From: Kiritimatiellaeota bacterium B1221 | GTDB lineage: Bacteria; Verrucomicrobiota; Kiritimatiellia; SS1-B-03-39; UBA6053 | NCBI GenBank assembly: GCA_029269125.1 | Contig: JARHXX010000025.1 | Location: 1-56,122, forward strand | Reading direction: 5' to 3' | DNA length: 56,122 bases | Part shown: one piece after another, positions 26,104 through 33,458 of the stretch | How the letters are laid out: every line of letters starts with the position of its first letter | How positions within the stretch are numbered: the first letter of the stretch is position 1 | Position numbers and translations under genes: made by a program | The notes under the pieces: generated by a model | What the model was told of the DNA's origin: nothing | Databases searched by the model: none | The model's input: only the letters and a program-made list of their open reading frames with translations

Positions 26104-26742
26104 TCAGCAAAGGGCCTGGTGCATGTAGGGGTTGCTTCGCTTCTCTGTGCCGATGGTGGTGGCGGGACCATGTCCGGGAATGACACGGGTGTCATCCGGC
26201 AATTCGGCCAGTCGGCGGAGGGAGTTCATAAGCACGGCGGTGTTTCCCCCTGGGAGGTCGGTGCGCCCGACACTGCCTTTGAACAGAACGTCTCCGCCGA
26301 TGAGCAGTTTCTCTTCGGGAAAATGGAAGGCCACGGAACCGGGAGAGTGCCCGGGGAGGAAAAGAGTTTCAAAGGTGAAGGGTCCGATGTTAAAAGTACC
26401 GTCTTTCTCCCAGGCGGTTTGAATTTCGGGGACGGATGCGGGATCCGGTTGGCGGTACCAGGGCAGGTTTTGATTGCGGGAGGTGAAGGCCCAGCTTAGA
26501 TCCAGGGGGTGCATCCAGCAGGGGGCGGGGCAGGCGGCATGCAGTTCGCCGATGGCGCAGACGTGATCGTAATGTCCGTGGGTGAAAGGGTAGCCAATAA
26601 CGGTGAGGCCGTTGGCGGAGAGGGTTTCCTGCAGCCCCCCGGCATCCGCACCCGGGTCAATGACCAGCGCTTGTTTTTCCTGGTTGGAGAGAATGATACA
26701 ATTGGTTTGGATCATTCCGGTGGGAATAATTTGAATCTGCAT
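26104..26742 (-). CDS. Glyoxalase II-like metallo-beta-lactamase-fold hydrolase
   Basis: A 212-residue cytosolic protein. Metal motifs are THGHYDH (HxHxDH), LPGHSPGSVAFHF and an LIGGDVLF Asp block, ending with VIPGHGP. The size and the N-terminus MQIQIIPTGMIQTNCIIL match the YcbL/short glyoxalase II group, which hydrolyses S-acylglutathione-like thioesters; the C-terminal glutathione-binding domain of true GloB is absent. It lies between an outer-membrane protein gene (2-base gap) and the GHL10 gene (1-base gap). Confidence 0.88.
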   Translation of the reverse strand: MQIQIIPTGMIQTNCIILSNQEKQALVIDPGADAGGLQETLSANGLTVIGYPFTHGHYDHVCAIGELHAACPAPCWMHPLDLSWAFTSRNQNLPWYRQPDPASVPEIQTAWEKDGTFNIGPFTFETLFLPGHSPGSVAFHFPEEKLLIGGDVLFKGSVGRTDLPGGNTAVLMNSLRRLAELPDDTRVIPGHGPATTIGTEKRSNPYMHQALC

Positions 26743-26744
26743 GT

Positions 26745-27728
26745 TTAGAACCTCAGTCCGGCGCGGAGACCGAACATTGAATAATTTAAGTCAACTTCCC
26801 GTTGATAGTTTGATTCGGATTGAAGGACTGTGTTGCTGTCGACCTGTTCGTAGTACAGGCCGACGAGGAGATCCAGGCTGTCACTAACCGGGAAGTAGAC
26901 ATTGCTGCCTATTTCCAGAAACGTATAGGAAATGGTCATATTGTCAAAGGTGTCGTCTTCCACGCCGATGTCTTCAAGGGCGCCGTCATAATCGAGGATT
27001 TTATAAGTTCCATAAATGACCATTTCGGGTCCGGAGGCCTCTGCTTCATGGAAAAGGATTCTTACTTCTCCACCCAGGCCGTATTCTGGCACGATCAGCT
27101 GTGCTTCACCGGAAGCATTTCCATTGACGGCATATGTCCGGTTCTCGAAGCCGGAAACTTCCACGCTGCCGGTACTTCCGGCATCAATGGAAAAATCGCT
27201 GACAATATATTGTGCGCCCACATGGAGCCAGGGGGTGAAGCGAACATTGCCTTTGGGGTTGAGGGTAAAGGGGGTGAGGCGCAATCCGAAACCCAACCAC
27301 GTGGTGTCGGCCGAGACTGCGTAATCTGATCCCACGGGGATGAGGAGGTAATCGAGTTGTTGACCGTTAAAGGCGAGATCATCGACGCTTAAGCGGATTT
27401 CAGATTGGGCGGTGCCACTGGCGTTGACGGCGCTTTGGCGGTAATCGACCAGCAGGCTGAACCATCTGCCGGTGATTTGACCGCCAAAGGAAACCACTTC
27501 GGAGCCGCTATCGATATTTAAATCCACCAGGCTGGTATCCAGTCCGCCACTGATGAGGGAGCCATTTTGGGTTTCCTGCACGCGACCTTCCAGAGAATTC
27601 ATATCTCCGTAACCGCCATAGAGCTCTAAATATCGATCTTGGCTTTGGGCGCGGCCCCAGGCAAAATTGTCTTCGGCCCGGATCAGGGCGAAGGGGATAG
27701 TCAGCATGATCATGAGAAATATTTTCAT
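26745..27728 (-). CDS. Outer-membrane beta-barrel protein, unknown
   Basis: A 327-residue protein with a signal peptide (MKIFLMIMLTIPFALIRAED). The mature part is beta-rich with alternating hydrophobic strands (WFSLLVDYRQS, WLGFGLRLTPF, WLHVGAQYIV) and ends MFGLRAGLRF with the C-terminal Phe of outer-membrane barrels. No named family was recognised. It is first in an operon with a metallo-hydrolase and a GHL10 glycosidase, separated by 2 and 1 bases. This suggests, without proof, a role near the export or uptake of the glycosidase substrate. Confidence 0.75.
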   Translation of the reverse strand: MKIFLMIMLTIPFALIRAEDNFAWGRAQSQDRYLELYGGYGDMNSLEGRVQETQNGSLISGGLDTSLVDLNIDSGSEVVSFGGQITGRWFSLLVDYRQSAVNASGTAQSEIRLSVDDLAFNGQQLDYLLIPVGSDYAVSADTTWLGFGLRLTPFTLNPKGNVRFTPWLHVGAQYIVSDFSIDAGSTGSVEVSGFENRTYAVNGNASGEAQLIVPEYGLGGEVRILFHEAEASGPEMVIYGTYKILDYDGALEDIGVEDDTFDNMTISYTFLEIGSNVYFPVSDSLDLLVGLYYEQVDSNTVLQSESNYQREVDLNYSMFGLRAGLRF

Positions 27729-27855
27729 ATTTGGGTGTTTAGCAACCAGATGAGGCGGGATGCGAGCAGAAAGTATTCTTCATCCTGACGGATTTGCAAT
27801 GGAGATTCTATATTTCGCTTGCTGAGGAGTCGGAGGATATGGCAAAACACTGCTT

Positions 27856-28773
27856 ATGAAAACAATACCGCTTGGCTTAAGTTCGCTTGAAGTTTCTTCG
27901 CTTGCCTTGGGCTGCATGCGCATGGGCCCCTTGAATATACCTGATGCCTGTGACGTGTTGCAGGCGGCACGGGATGTGGGGATTACCTTTTTCGACCATG
28001 CGGATATTTATAACCAAGGCGGATCGGAAAAAGTTTTTGCGGGGGCGGTCAAGGAGATGGGCCTTCGCCGGGAGGACATTCATGTGCAATCGAAATGCGG
28101 GATTCGTAAAGGATTCTTTGATTTTTCCAAAAAACATATTTTGAATTCGGTGGACGGGATTCTCTCCCGGTTGGAAACGGCGTATTTGGATGTGTTGCTG
28201 TTACACCGTCCGGATGCCTTGATGGAACCGGAGGAGATTGCGGAAGCATTTGCTGAATTAAAATCGGCAGGGAAAGTGAGGCATTTTGGGGTGAGCAATC
28301 AGAATCCCACACAGATTGCCTTTCTGCAGCAGGCATTGGAGATGCCGCTGGTTGCCAACCAAATGCAATTCAGCATCGCGCATACCCCGATGATCGATCA
28401 GGGCCTGAATGTGAATATGGCGGATGAACCGGCGGTAAACCGGGATGGCGGGGTGCTGGATTATTGCCAGCTGCACAAGATTACGGTGCAACCCTGGTCC
28501 CCCCTGCAGGCCGGTTTTTTTGGCGGGGTCTTTCTGGATCATCCGGATTACGCGGAATTGAACGAAGTTTTGAAACGCATTGCCATGGAAAGGGATGTGC
28601 CGGTTTCAGCCGTGGCGATTGCCTGGCTGCTGCGTCACCCCGCGAAAATGCAACCGATTTTGGGCAGTATGAATCCTCAGCGAATCAAAGACATGGCGGA
28701 GGCTTGTGAGTTTAAACTTAGCCGTCCGGAATGGTATGAAATCTACCGCGCGGCGGAAAACCGCCTGCCTTAA
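27856..28773 (+). CDS. Aldo/keto reductase (YdhF-like)
   Basis: An NADPH-dependent oxidoreductase of 305 residues. The catalytic tetrad is visible: Asp47 and Tyr52 in FFDHADIYNQGG, Lys80 in QSKCGIR and His117 in LLLHRPD. ALGCMRMG at the N-terminus and ILGSMNPQRIKDM for cofactor binding at the C-terminus match the YdhF subgroup. The ATG at 27856 opens MKTIPLGLSSLEV. It stands alone, divergent from the outer-membrane protein operon. Physiological substrate unknown. Confidence 0.92.
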   Translation: MKTIPLGLSSLEVSSLALGCMRMGPLNIPDACDVLQAARDVGITFFDHADIYNQGGSEKVFAGAVKEMGLRREDIHVQSKCGIRKGFFDFSKKHILNSVDGILSRLETAYLDVLLLHRPDALMEPEEIAEAFAELKSAGKVRHFGVSNQNPTQIAFLQQALEMPLVANQMQFSIAHTPMIDQGLNVNMADEPAVNRDGGVLDYCQLHKITVQPWSPLQAGFFGGVFLDHPDYAELNEVLKRIAMERDVPVSAVAIAWLLRHPAKMQPILGSMNPQRIKDMAEACEFKLSRPEWYEIYRAAENRLP

Positions 28774-29086
28774 GTGGGAAAGGGGGCGGTGACAGGATGA
28801 CGGATTCCGGGCGAAGCGGACGGGGAACTTTTTGCAGGAACGTTTCTGTGAATAGGATCACCCGCGGGTGAAAATTTCTTTCAAAGCAAACCGTGTCATC
28901 CAACTGGGTGTGCCGATGGCATTTGGGTGTGCTGCAGCTCGTTTGAACCTGAAAATTATGCTGAGAGGTTCATCCCGGACCTGCGCCTGGAGATAAAACT
29001 TCTAAGTTTCAAAGATTTAATCTGGCGGGGCTGTCCTGGGATAGCGTATAACTTGTTTTAGACCATTAAACCCGAGGAGCCCCCGC
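28774..29086. other. Spacer without gene
   Basis: 313 bases. The block at about 28785-28830 (GGCGGTGACAGGATGACGG) recalls, inverted, the C-rich block near 10.9 kb. No promoter or terminator is convincing. GAGGAGCCCCCGC just before 29087 serves as ribosome-binding region of the next gene. Confidence 0.45.
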
Positions 29087-29770
29087 ATGAAAATAATTTA
29101 TAAATCCCACCTGTTTATCTTTGGATGGATCTGGGTAGTTTTACCGCTGCAGGCGCAAATGAATGAAAAAGCTCCCGTGAGGGACCGCATAGGCAGTTGG
29201 GAATTTTCAATTCCATTAATTTATGCCTTTGACGCCACCATAGATGGAGACGGGGGATCCCGTGTAGATTTGGATGATGATATAGGTTTTGGTTTTGCCG
29301 CGGCGTATAATGTAAGCAATCAGCTGAGCTTTGGAGGATTTTTTAATTGGAGTTACCGGGGATACGAAGCCAAAGGTCCCAAAGATGATGGTGGTGATTA
29401 TCGATACACCAATAGTCTGGAAACCACGGCTTTGGGTGGCAGTGCCACGTATTTTATCCTGGAAGGACCTGCGACCCCCTTTATCACCGGATCTTTGGGC
29501 TACACCTTTATGGATACCAATATTCAAAATGGTCCGAGTGACGTTTACTGTTATTACGATCCCTGGTGGGGATATATCTGCAATGGGTACGTTCCCACCC
29601 GCACCGAGGATGGATTCAGTTATTCTTTGGGAATTGGTTTCCGCTTTGATGTATCGGACAGTGTCAGCCTTCAGTTGAGCTACAACAAATCCTGGGTGGA
29701 GCTCGACAACACTTCAGGCACCCCGGATTTTGACACCATTCGATTGGATTTTATTTTCCGGTCTTTCTGA
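29087..29770 (+). CDS. Small outer-membrane beta-barrel protein
   Basis: A 227-residue protein with a signal peptide (MKIIYKSHLFIFGWIWVVLPLQAQ written in parts: hydrophobic residues 8-20, cleavage near QA-Q). The mature part is an eight-strand-type barrel: WEFSIPLIYAFDATIDG, FGFAAAYNVSNQLSFGGFF, TPFITGSLGYTFMDTNI, LGIGFRFDVSDSVSLQLSY and a C-terminal FIFRSF. One extracellular loop is Tyr/Trp/Cys-rich (CYYDPWWGYICNGY) and may hold a disulfide. It resembles OmpW/OmpA-type small barrels. GAGGAGC lies about 8 bases before the ATG. It is convergent with the ankyrin gene, with only 4 bases between them. Confidence 0.78.
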   Translation: MKIIYKSHLFIFGWIWVVLPLQAQMNEKAPVRDRIGSWEFSIPLIYAFDATIDGDGGSRVDLDDDIGFGFAAAYNVSNQLSFGGFFNWSYRGYEAKGPKDDGGDYRYTNSLETTALGGSATYFILEGPATPFITGSLGYTFMDTNIQNGPSDVYCYYDPWWGYICNGYVPTRTEDGFSYSLGIGFRFDVSDSVSLQLSYNKSWVELDNTSGTPDFDTIRLDFIFRSF

Positions 29771-29774
29771 GGGT

Positions 29775-30713
29775 TTAAAGCATCTTCAGGGTCAGAACTT
29801 CCTCCAAAAGATTGCATTCAATCCTGTCGATTTCTTCGAAGAATTCGAGAGGGGTGAGGGAGAGCTCCTGGCCGTCGCGCAGAAAGAGTGCGGGGATTTT
29901 GGGGGCAGCGCCATGCTTGAGTAGCAGCTTGAGCATGTCTTTGCTGTGACCTTTGGCATGGAACAGCGGGGTTTGTTCACCGAGAGACACCAGATCAGTG
30001 GGCCAGACGGGGGTGGTGTTGGCGGTGCCGGGAATTGCGGCCGCCTGCTGATTGATGTCGAGGCCGCGGGCAAGGAGTTCCTTGACCAGGTCTGCATGAT
30101 TAAATTCGACCGCCATGTGGAGCAGACTGCCGCCTTCGAGAGGAAAGTGTCCATAGCTGAGGTCCAGGGTTTGCTTGAGCGCTTCCGGATCCCGGTCGAG
30201 TGCGTCTTTTAACTGGGACAGAGATCCCTGGTGAATCGCCATGATGGCATCTTTTGGATGGGGGGCACCGGCTTGGATGAGCAATTGAATGCAACGGCCT
30301 TTAAGGGGGGAGCGGTGGTGGCTGTGGAGCAAATGCTGCAGGGCGTTGCGGCGGCCTTCCAGGCGTAACACTTCCCGGGCGGGATCTGCTCCGCGTTCGA
30401 TCAGCCATTCAATGCCTTCCGGGTTCATGTATTCGCAGGCAGGGAAGAGCACGGTCCCGTAAAGAGGATCGTAATCGCCATCGGCCTCCGCACCGGCCAT
30501 GATCAGGGCATCGGCGGCTTCAAAGTGACTCAGGGCGGCGGCTTGGGAGAGGGATTTGTTTAAATCCTCCTGGCTGGCGTTGGGGCTGAGTTCCTGGATG
30601 GTTTCGAGGTCACCGCCGGAGGCGGCGAGGAAAAGGGGGGAGTAGGCGTCTTTCAAAATGATTTCCGGGGTTGCAATTTCCGGTTGTGTACGCCACGAAT
30701 GCTTTGAATGCAA
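29775..30713 (-). CDS. Ankyrin-repeat protein
   Basis: A 312-residue soluble protein with about six ankyrin-like repeats: SPLFLAASGGDLETIQEL, FEAADALIMAGAEADG, GIEWLIERGADPA, RCIQLLIQAGAPHP, SLLHMAVEFNHADLVKELLA with RGLDINQ, and TPLFHAKGHSKDMLKLLLKH. It has no signal peptide, so it probably acts as a cytosolic protein-binding scaffold. No ATG fits: the frame opens with a TTG at 30713 (AGGGTGAT about 11 bases upstream) or a TTG at 30656. The 5' end overlaps the divergent release-factor-like gene by 6 bases if the first start is used. Confidence 0.78.
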   Translation of the reverse strand: MHSKHSWRTQPEIATPEIILKDAYSPLFLAASGGDLETIQELSPNASQEDLNKSLSQAAALSHFEAADALIMAGAEADGDYDPLYGTVLFPACEYMNPEGIEWLIERGADPAREVLRLEGRRNALQHLLHSHHRSPLKGRCIQLLIQAGAPHPKDAIMAIHQGSLSQLKDALDRDPEALKQTLDLSYGHFPLEGGSLLHMAVEFNHADLVKELLARGLDINQQAAAIPGTANTTPVWPTDLVSLGEQTPLFHAKGHSKDMLKLLLKHGAAPKIPALFLRDGQELSLTPLEFFEEIDRIECNLLEEVLTLKML

Positions 30714-31115
30714 GCATCAGAATCACCCTGGGAGCGCGTGCAGCACCGCATGCAGCAGTTAGGCCTCGCGGAAGCGGACCTGGACGAATCCTTTGTGCTT
30801 GCCGGCGGGAGCGGAGGACAGAAGGTCAACAAAACCGCTTCGGCGGTGCAGTTGATCCATGTGCCTTCCGGAACCATGGTGAAATGTGCGGAGGGCCGTT
30901 CTCAACATATGAACCGGCTCAAGGCCCGCGAGCGCTTGTGTGAAAAAATGGAGGCGCAACGGCGGCAGCAGAAGCTGGAGCGGGATGCCCGCCGTGCAAA
31001 GATGCGGCATCAGAAGCGGAAACCCAGTGCGCGGCAACAGGCCAAACGGATTGGCAACAAGCGGGTGCGCGGGGAAGTGAAGAAGCTTCGGGGACGCCCG
31101 AGCCGGGATGACTAG
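30708..31115 (+). CDS. Peptide chain release factor-like protein with GGQ motif
   Basis: A 135-residue protein with the class-I release factor catalytic core: AGGSGGQKVNKTASAVQL, GGQ at residues 36-38, then VKCAEGRSQHMNRLKA. The long, strongly basic C-terminal tail (about 85-135, RRQQKLERDARRAKMRHQKR) has no stop-codon recognition domain. This is the layout of ribosome-rescue peptidyl-tRNA hydrolases related to ArfB/YaeJ and mitochondrial mtRF-R. It probably frees peptides from stalled or split ribosomes. The ATG at 30708 is divergent from, and nearly touches, the ankyrin gene start. An ATG at 30750 is a possible shorter start. Confidence 0.87.
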   Translation: MQASESPWERVQHRMQQLGLAEADLDESFVLAGGSGGQKVNKTASAVQLIHVPSGTMVKCAEGRSQHMNRLKARERLCEKMEAQRRQQKLERDARRAKMRHQKRKPSARQQAKRIGNKRVRGEVKKLRGRPSRDD

Positions 31116-31195
31116 GGATGGCGGATGGAGCGCGGCAAAAGGATCTGAATTGAATGTCGCCGCTTTCAGGGCTCATGTAGTTTTTTGCCTAAAAT

Positions 31196-31215
31196 CCCAG
31201 CCCTAACGGACTGGG
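31196..31215 (-). repeat. REP-like hairpin, copy A
   Basis: Read on the minus strand it is CCCAGTCC-GTTA-GGGCTGGG, an 8-bp stem allowing one G-U pair. The flanking AGCCCAGTCCG..AGGGCTGGG phrase recurs at 56073-56095 on the plus strand. Confidence 0.75.
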
Positions 31216-31293
31216 CTTTGGAATGTCGCCCCGTTGGGGCTGGTAGGGGAACGATTGCGGATAGCAGAGAGGGGGTCTCTGTCGATATTCCGT

Positions 31294-31314
31294 TCGCCCC
31301 GCAAGCGGGACTCC
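31294..31314 (+). repeat. Palindromic unit TCGCCCCGCAAGCGGGACTCC, copy 1
   Basis: CCCCGC-AA-GCGGG hairpin followed by ACTCC. An identical 21-base copy lies 62 bases downstream at 31356-31376. The trailing GCGGGACTCC is shared with the palindrome inside the MurU-AmgK gene (53788-53799). Confidence 0.8.
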
Positions 31315-31355
31315 GGTGGGAGGGGGGATTGGGGTTTGTGGTCTAGATATCAGGA

Positions 31356-31376
31356 TCGCCCCGCAAGCGGGACTCC
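31356..31376 (+). repeat. Palindromic unit, copy 2
   Basis: Exact repeat of the unit at 31294-31314, same orientation. The start-to-start distance is 62 bases. Confidence 0.8.
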
Positions 31377-31560
31377 CTTTTTCGTAGCATGTTGGGCGGG
31401 GAAGACGGGCGGAGTGGGGAGAACGGAATATTTGATGCGGGCAGGCTGAAGCCCCGGTCCCTTCAGGCAGCATACCTGAGTTGTTTTCAGTGAACTATAC
31501 GGATGTCCAAAGTCTTGTGCATAAACATTTAATACCCTTTTTTTGATTTTAACTATTGCG

Positions 31561-31600
31561 AGGGTGGGGGCAAGTGTCATAAGGTGGGGCAGAGTGTCAA
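31561..31600 (+). promoter_or_regulatory. Probable MraZ operator: four GTG boxes at 10-bp spacing
   Basis: Four consecutive decamers AGGGTGGGGG, CAAGTGTCAT, AAGGTGGGGC and AGAGTGTCAA place GTG at 31564, 31574, 31584 and 31594, exactly one helical turn apart. Odd and even boxes alternate (GGTGGGG, AGTGTCA), making a 20-bp repeat. MraZ proteins are known to bind short direct repeats containing GTG upstream of their own operons. The last box ends four bases before the mraZ ATG, in the place of a Shine-Dalgarno sequence, so bound MraZ could block both transcription and ribosome entry. Binding is inferred. Confidence 0.8.
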
Positions 31601-31603
31601 ACA

Positions 31604-32080
31604 ATGTCTTCCGAAATCACCCAACTACTATCTGCTGCCGGCGGTGCGCAAGCTCCGTTTATGGGGAAGCACGTCCACAAGTTGGATCCGAAGAAGCGGT
31701 TGACCGTCCCCTCGGGTTGGCGGACGTTGATGGGGGAGGGCGGGGTTTTTCTGATGCCGGGCATCAATCGGGCCTGTTTGACGCTGATGTCTGCTCCGGT
31801 CATGACCCAGTTTATGCAGAAATTGCAGGGATTGATGTTATCCAATCCCGAGGAAATGGAGTTAATGCTGACTTTGGCTTCGGAGTCGGATCATTTGAAT
31901 TTCGACGTGCAGGGACGCATTCGCGTCAAAGACGAGCACCTCGCTTACGCCGGGCTTTCCGGGGAAGTGATACTCGCCAGTGCGTTCAATCGCATCGAGT
32001 TGTGGAGTCCCGAAAATTGGGAAGCCCGCAAACCGCAATCCCCCGGTCTGGCTGGTGCAGCCAAGGCCCTTGGCATTTAG
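31604..32080 (+). CDS. mraZ: Transcriptional regulator MraZ
   Basis: A DNA-binding regulator of the division and cell-wall cluster, with two AbrB-like SpoVT domains that assemble as a ring. The protein is 158 residues, with first-domain motif HKLDPKKRLTVPSGWRTLM (about 25-43) and second-domain motif FDVQGRIRVKDEHLAYAGLS with the NRIELWSPENW end. The ATG at 31604 has no Shine-Dalgarno sequence; the operator boxes occupy that position. It is first in the dcw operon, and its stop TAG is embedded in the AGGAGG of rsmH. Confidence 0.94.
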   Translation: MSSEITQLLSAAGGAQAPFMGKHVHKLDPKKRLTVPSGWRTLMGEGGVFLMPGINRACLTLMSAPVMTQFMQKLQGLMLSNPEEMELMLTLASESDHLNFDVQGRIRVKDEHLAYAGLSGEVILASAFNRIELWSPENWEARKPQSPGLAGAAKALGI

Positions 32081-32091
32081 GAGGGCGGCTC

Positions 32092-33036
32092 ATGACAGGA
32101 ACAGTACATGAACCGGTTCTAAAAGCAGAGGTGCTCGAGGGACTCGGAATTCAATCAGGTGGCCGTTATATTGATGGCACTCTGGGTGGCGGGGGACATA
32201 CCCGCGCGATCCTGGAGGCCTGCGGTCCGGACGGTTGTGTGATGGGCATTGATCAGGATCCGGATGCATTGGCACGGACCCGTCGATTTCTGGAGAGCTA
32301 TGGTGACCGCTTTCAGGCGGTACACGGCAATTTTTCTGACATCGCCCGGTTGGCGGAAGAGAACGGTTTTTCGCAACCGGATGGTATTCTTATGGATTTG
32401 GGGGTGAGCTCTGATCAGTTGGATACACCCGAACGCGGTTTCAGTTTCCGGTTTGAAGGACCTTTGGACATGCGAATGGATCCGACCTCCGGCATTTCGG
32501 TGTCAGACTGGTTGGGTTCGGTGGGGCTGGATGAGCTGACCGACACCTTGCGCCGGTTGGGGGAGGAGCGTCAGGCCCGACGCATTGCCCGCGCGATTGT
32601 CAAAGCGCGTGATGAGGACCTGTTGCCGGACACATTGGCCTTGGCTGATGTGATCGAAAAGGCGGTGGGTGGACGCAAAGGCAGTCGGATTCATCCCGCG
32701 ACCAAAAGTTTTCAGGCGCTCCGCATGGCGGTGAACCGGGAAATGGAGGTGTTGGAAGAGGGTTTGGATGCCGCCATCAAATTATTGAAGCCTGGCGGCC
32801 GGATGGCGGTGATTACCTTTCATTCGCTTGAGGATCGGGCGGTGAAGAAAAAGTTTCGCCGGCATGAAGGAAAAGAAGTGTCCCTTTATCAGGGGGGGAG
32901 CGAATGGCAGGGAGAACTGCCCAAAGTTGAAAGTGTTTGGAGAAAAGCACGCGTGGCAACCGAAGAGGAGCAATCCCGGAATCCACGTGCGCGTTCCGCA
33001 AAATTACGAGTGATTGAAAAGAAGGAAATCTCATGA
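32092..33036 (+). CDS. rsmH: 16S rRNA (cytosine1402-N4)-methyltransferase RsmH
   Basis: Also called MraW. It methylates C1402 of 16S rRNA using SAM. The 314-residue protein has HEPVLKAEVLEGLGI, motif I YIDGTLGGGGHTRAIL, GIDQDPDALARTR, GILMDLGVSSDQLDTPERGF, the long RsmH insert, FQALRMAVNREMEVL and ITFHSLEDRAVKKKF. The ATG at 32092 is set by a strong AGGAGG at 32079-32084; an open frame reaches further upstream through mraZ but is not used. Its TGA overlaps the ATG of the next gene. Confidence 0.96.
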   Translation: MTGTVHEPVLKAEVLEGLGIQSGGRYIDGTLGGGGHTRAILEACGPDGCVMGIDQDPDALARTRRFLESYGDRFQAVHGNFSDIARLAEENGFSQPDGILMDLGVSSDQLDTPERGFSFRFEGPLDMRMDPTSGISVSDWLGSVGLDELTDTLRRLGEERQARRIARAIVKARDEDLLPDTLALADVIEKAVGGRKGSRIHPATKSFQALRMAVNREMEVLEEGLDAAIKLLKPGGRMAVITFHSLEDRAVKKKFRRHEGKEVSLYQGGSEWQGELPKVESVWRKARVATEEEQSRNPRARSAKLRVIEKKEIS

Positions 33037-33458
33037 AGAAAAAAACAACAGCGAGAAAAAAAACACGACGTGCACCCGGTAAACGGAATAAGAAGCTGCA
33101 GGCGGAAGGATTCCGCATGCCCGCCAGCGTTTCTTTGTTGGTGGTGATGGTTTTCGGCGTGGGACTTTTGTATTTGTGGTGCTGCAGCCGGACGGAAGCG
33201 CTGGGGCGCCAGATCAAATCGGAAGAGCAGGCGCTGGAAGATTTGCGGCGTCAGGTGGCGGGTGAGGAAGTGCGTTGGAACGGATTGATTGGTCCGCGAA
33301 ACCTCCGTGCCGCATTGAAAACCCACAAGTTGAATATGAACTGGCCGCGTCCGGATCAGGTCATGCACATTCGTGACATGGCTTTGTGGGAAAGCACGGC
33401 GGGTGAATTAAATGTCCTGGGCAGTCTGGACCGCAATGAGAGAGGCGTTCGCTACTGA
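33033..33458 (+). CDS. FtsL-like bitopic division protein
   Basis: A 141-residue protein with a very basic cytoplasmic N-terminus (KKKTTARKKTRRAPGKRNKK), one transmembrane helix (about 32-52, SLLVVMVFGVGLLYLWC) and a periplasmic coiled-coil-like segment (RTEALGRQIKSEEQALEDLR). This topology and the position between rsmH and ftsI are those of FtsL, which links FtsB/FtsQ to the septal synthase. Sequence identity to known FtsL is too low to be sure, which is normal for this protein. ATGA overlap with rsmH; its stop overlaps the ftsI start. Confidence 0.72.
   Translation: MKKKTTARKKTRRAPGKRNKKLQAEGFRMPASVSLLVVMVFGVGLLYLWCCSRTEALGRQIKSEEQALEDLRRQVAGEEVRWNGLIGPRNLRAALKTHKLNMNWPRPDQVMHIRDMALWESTAGELNVLGSLDRNERGVRY

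Larger units (their letters stand above)
31116..31560. other. Repeat-rich spacer before the dcw operon
   Basis: No gene is supported in 445 bases. It contains two GAATGTCGCC direct repeats (31152-31161 and 31221-31230), each leading into hairpins, the hairpin 31196-31215, the hairpin GCCCC-GTT-GGGGC (31228-31240) and two identical 21-base palindrome units listed separately. A run ATACCCTTTTTTTGATTTT precedes the mraZ operator. The mraZ promoter must lie in the last 100 bases, but I cannot place -35 and -10 boxes with confidence. Confidence 0.7.

Noticed and set aside
31543..32091. N-terminal extension of rsmH through mraZ
   Set aside because: The RsmH family begins at MTGTVHEPVL with AGGAGG at 32079; the extension is mraZ read in another frame.
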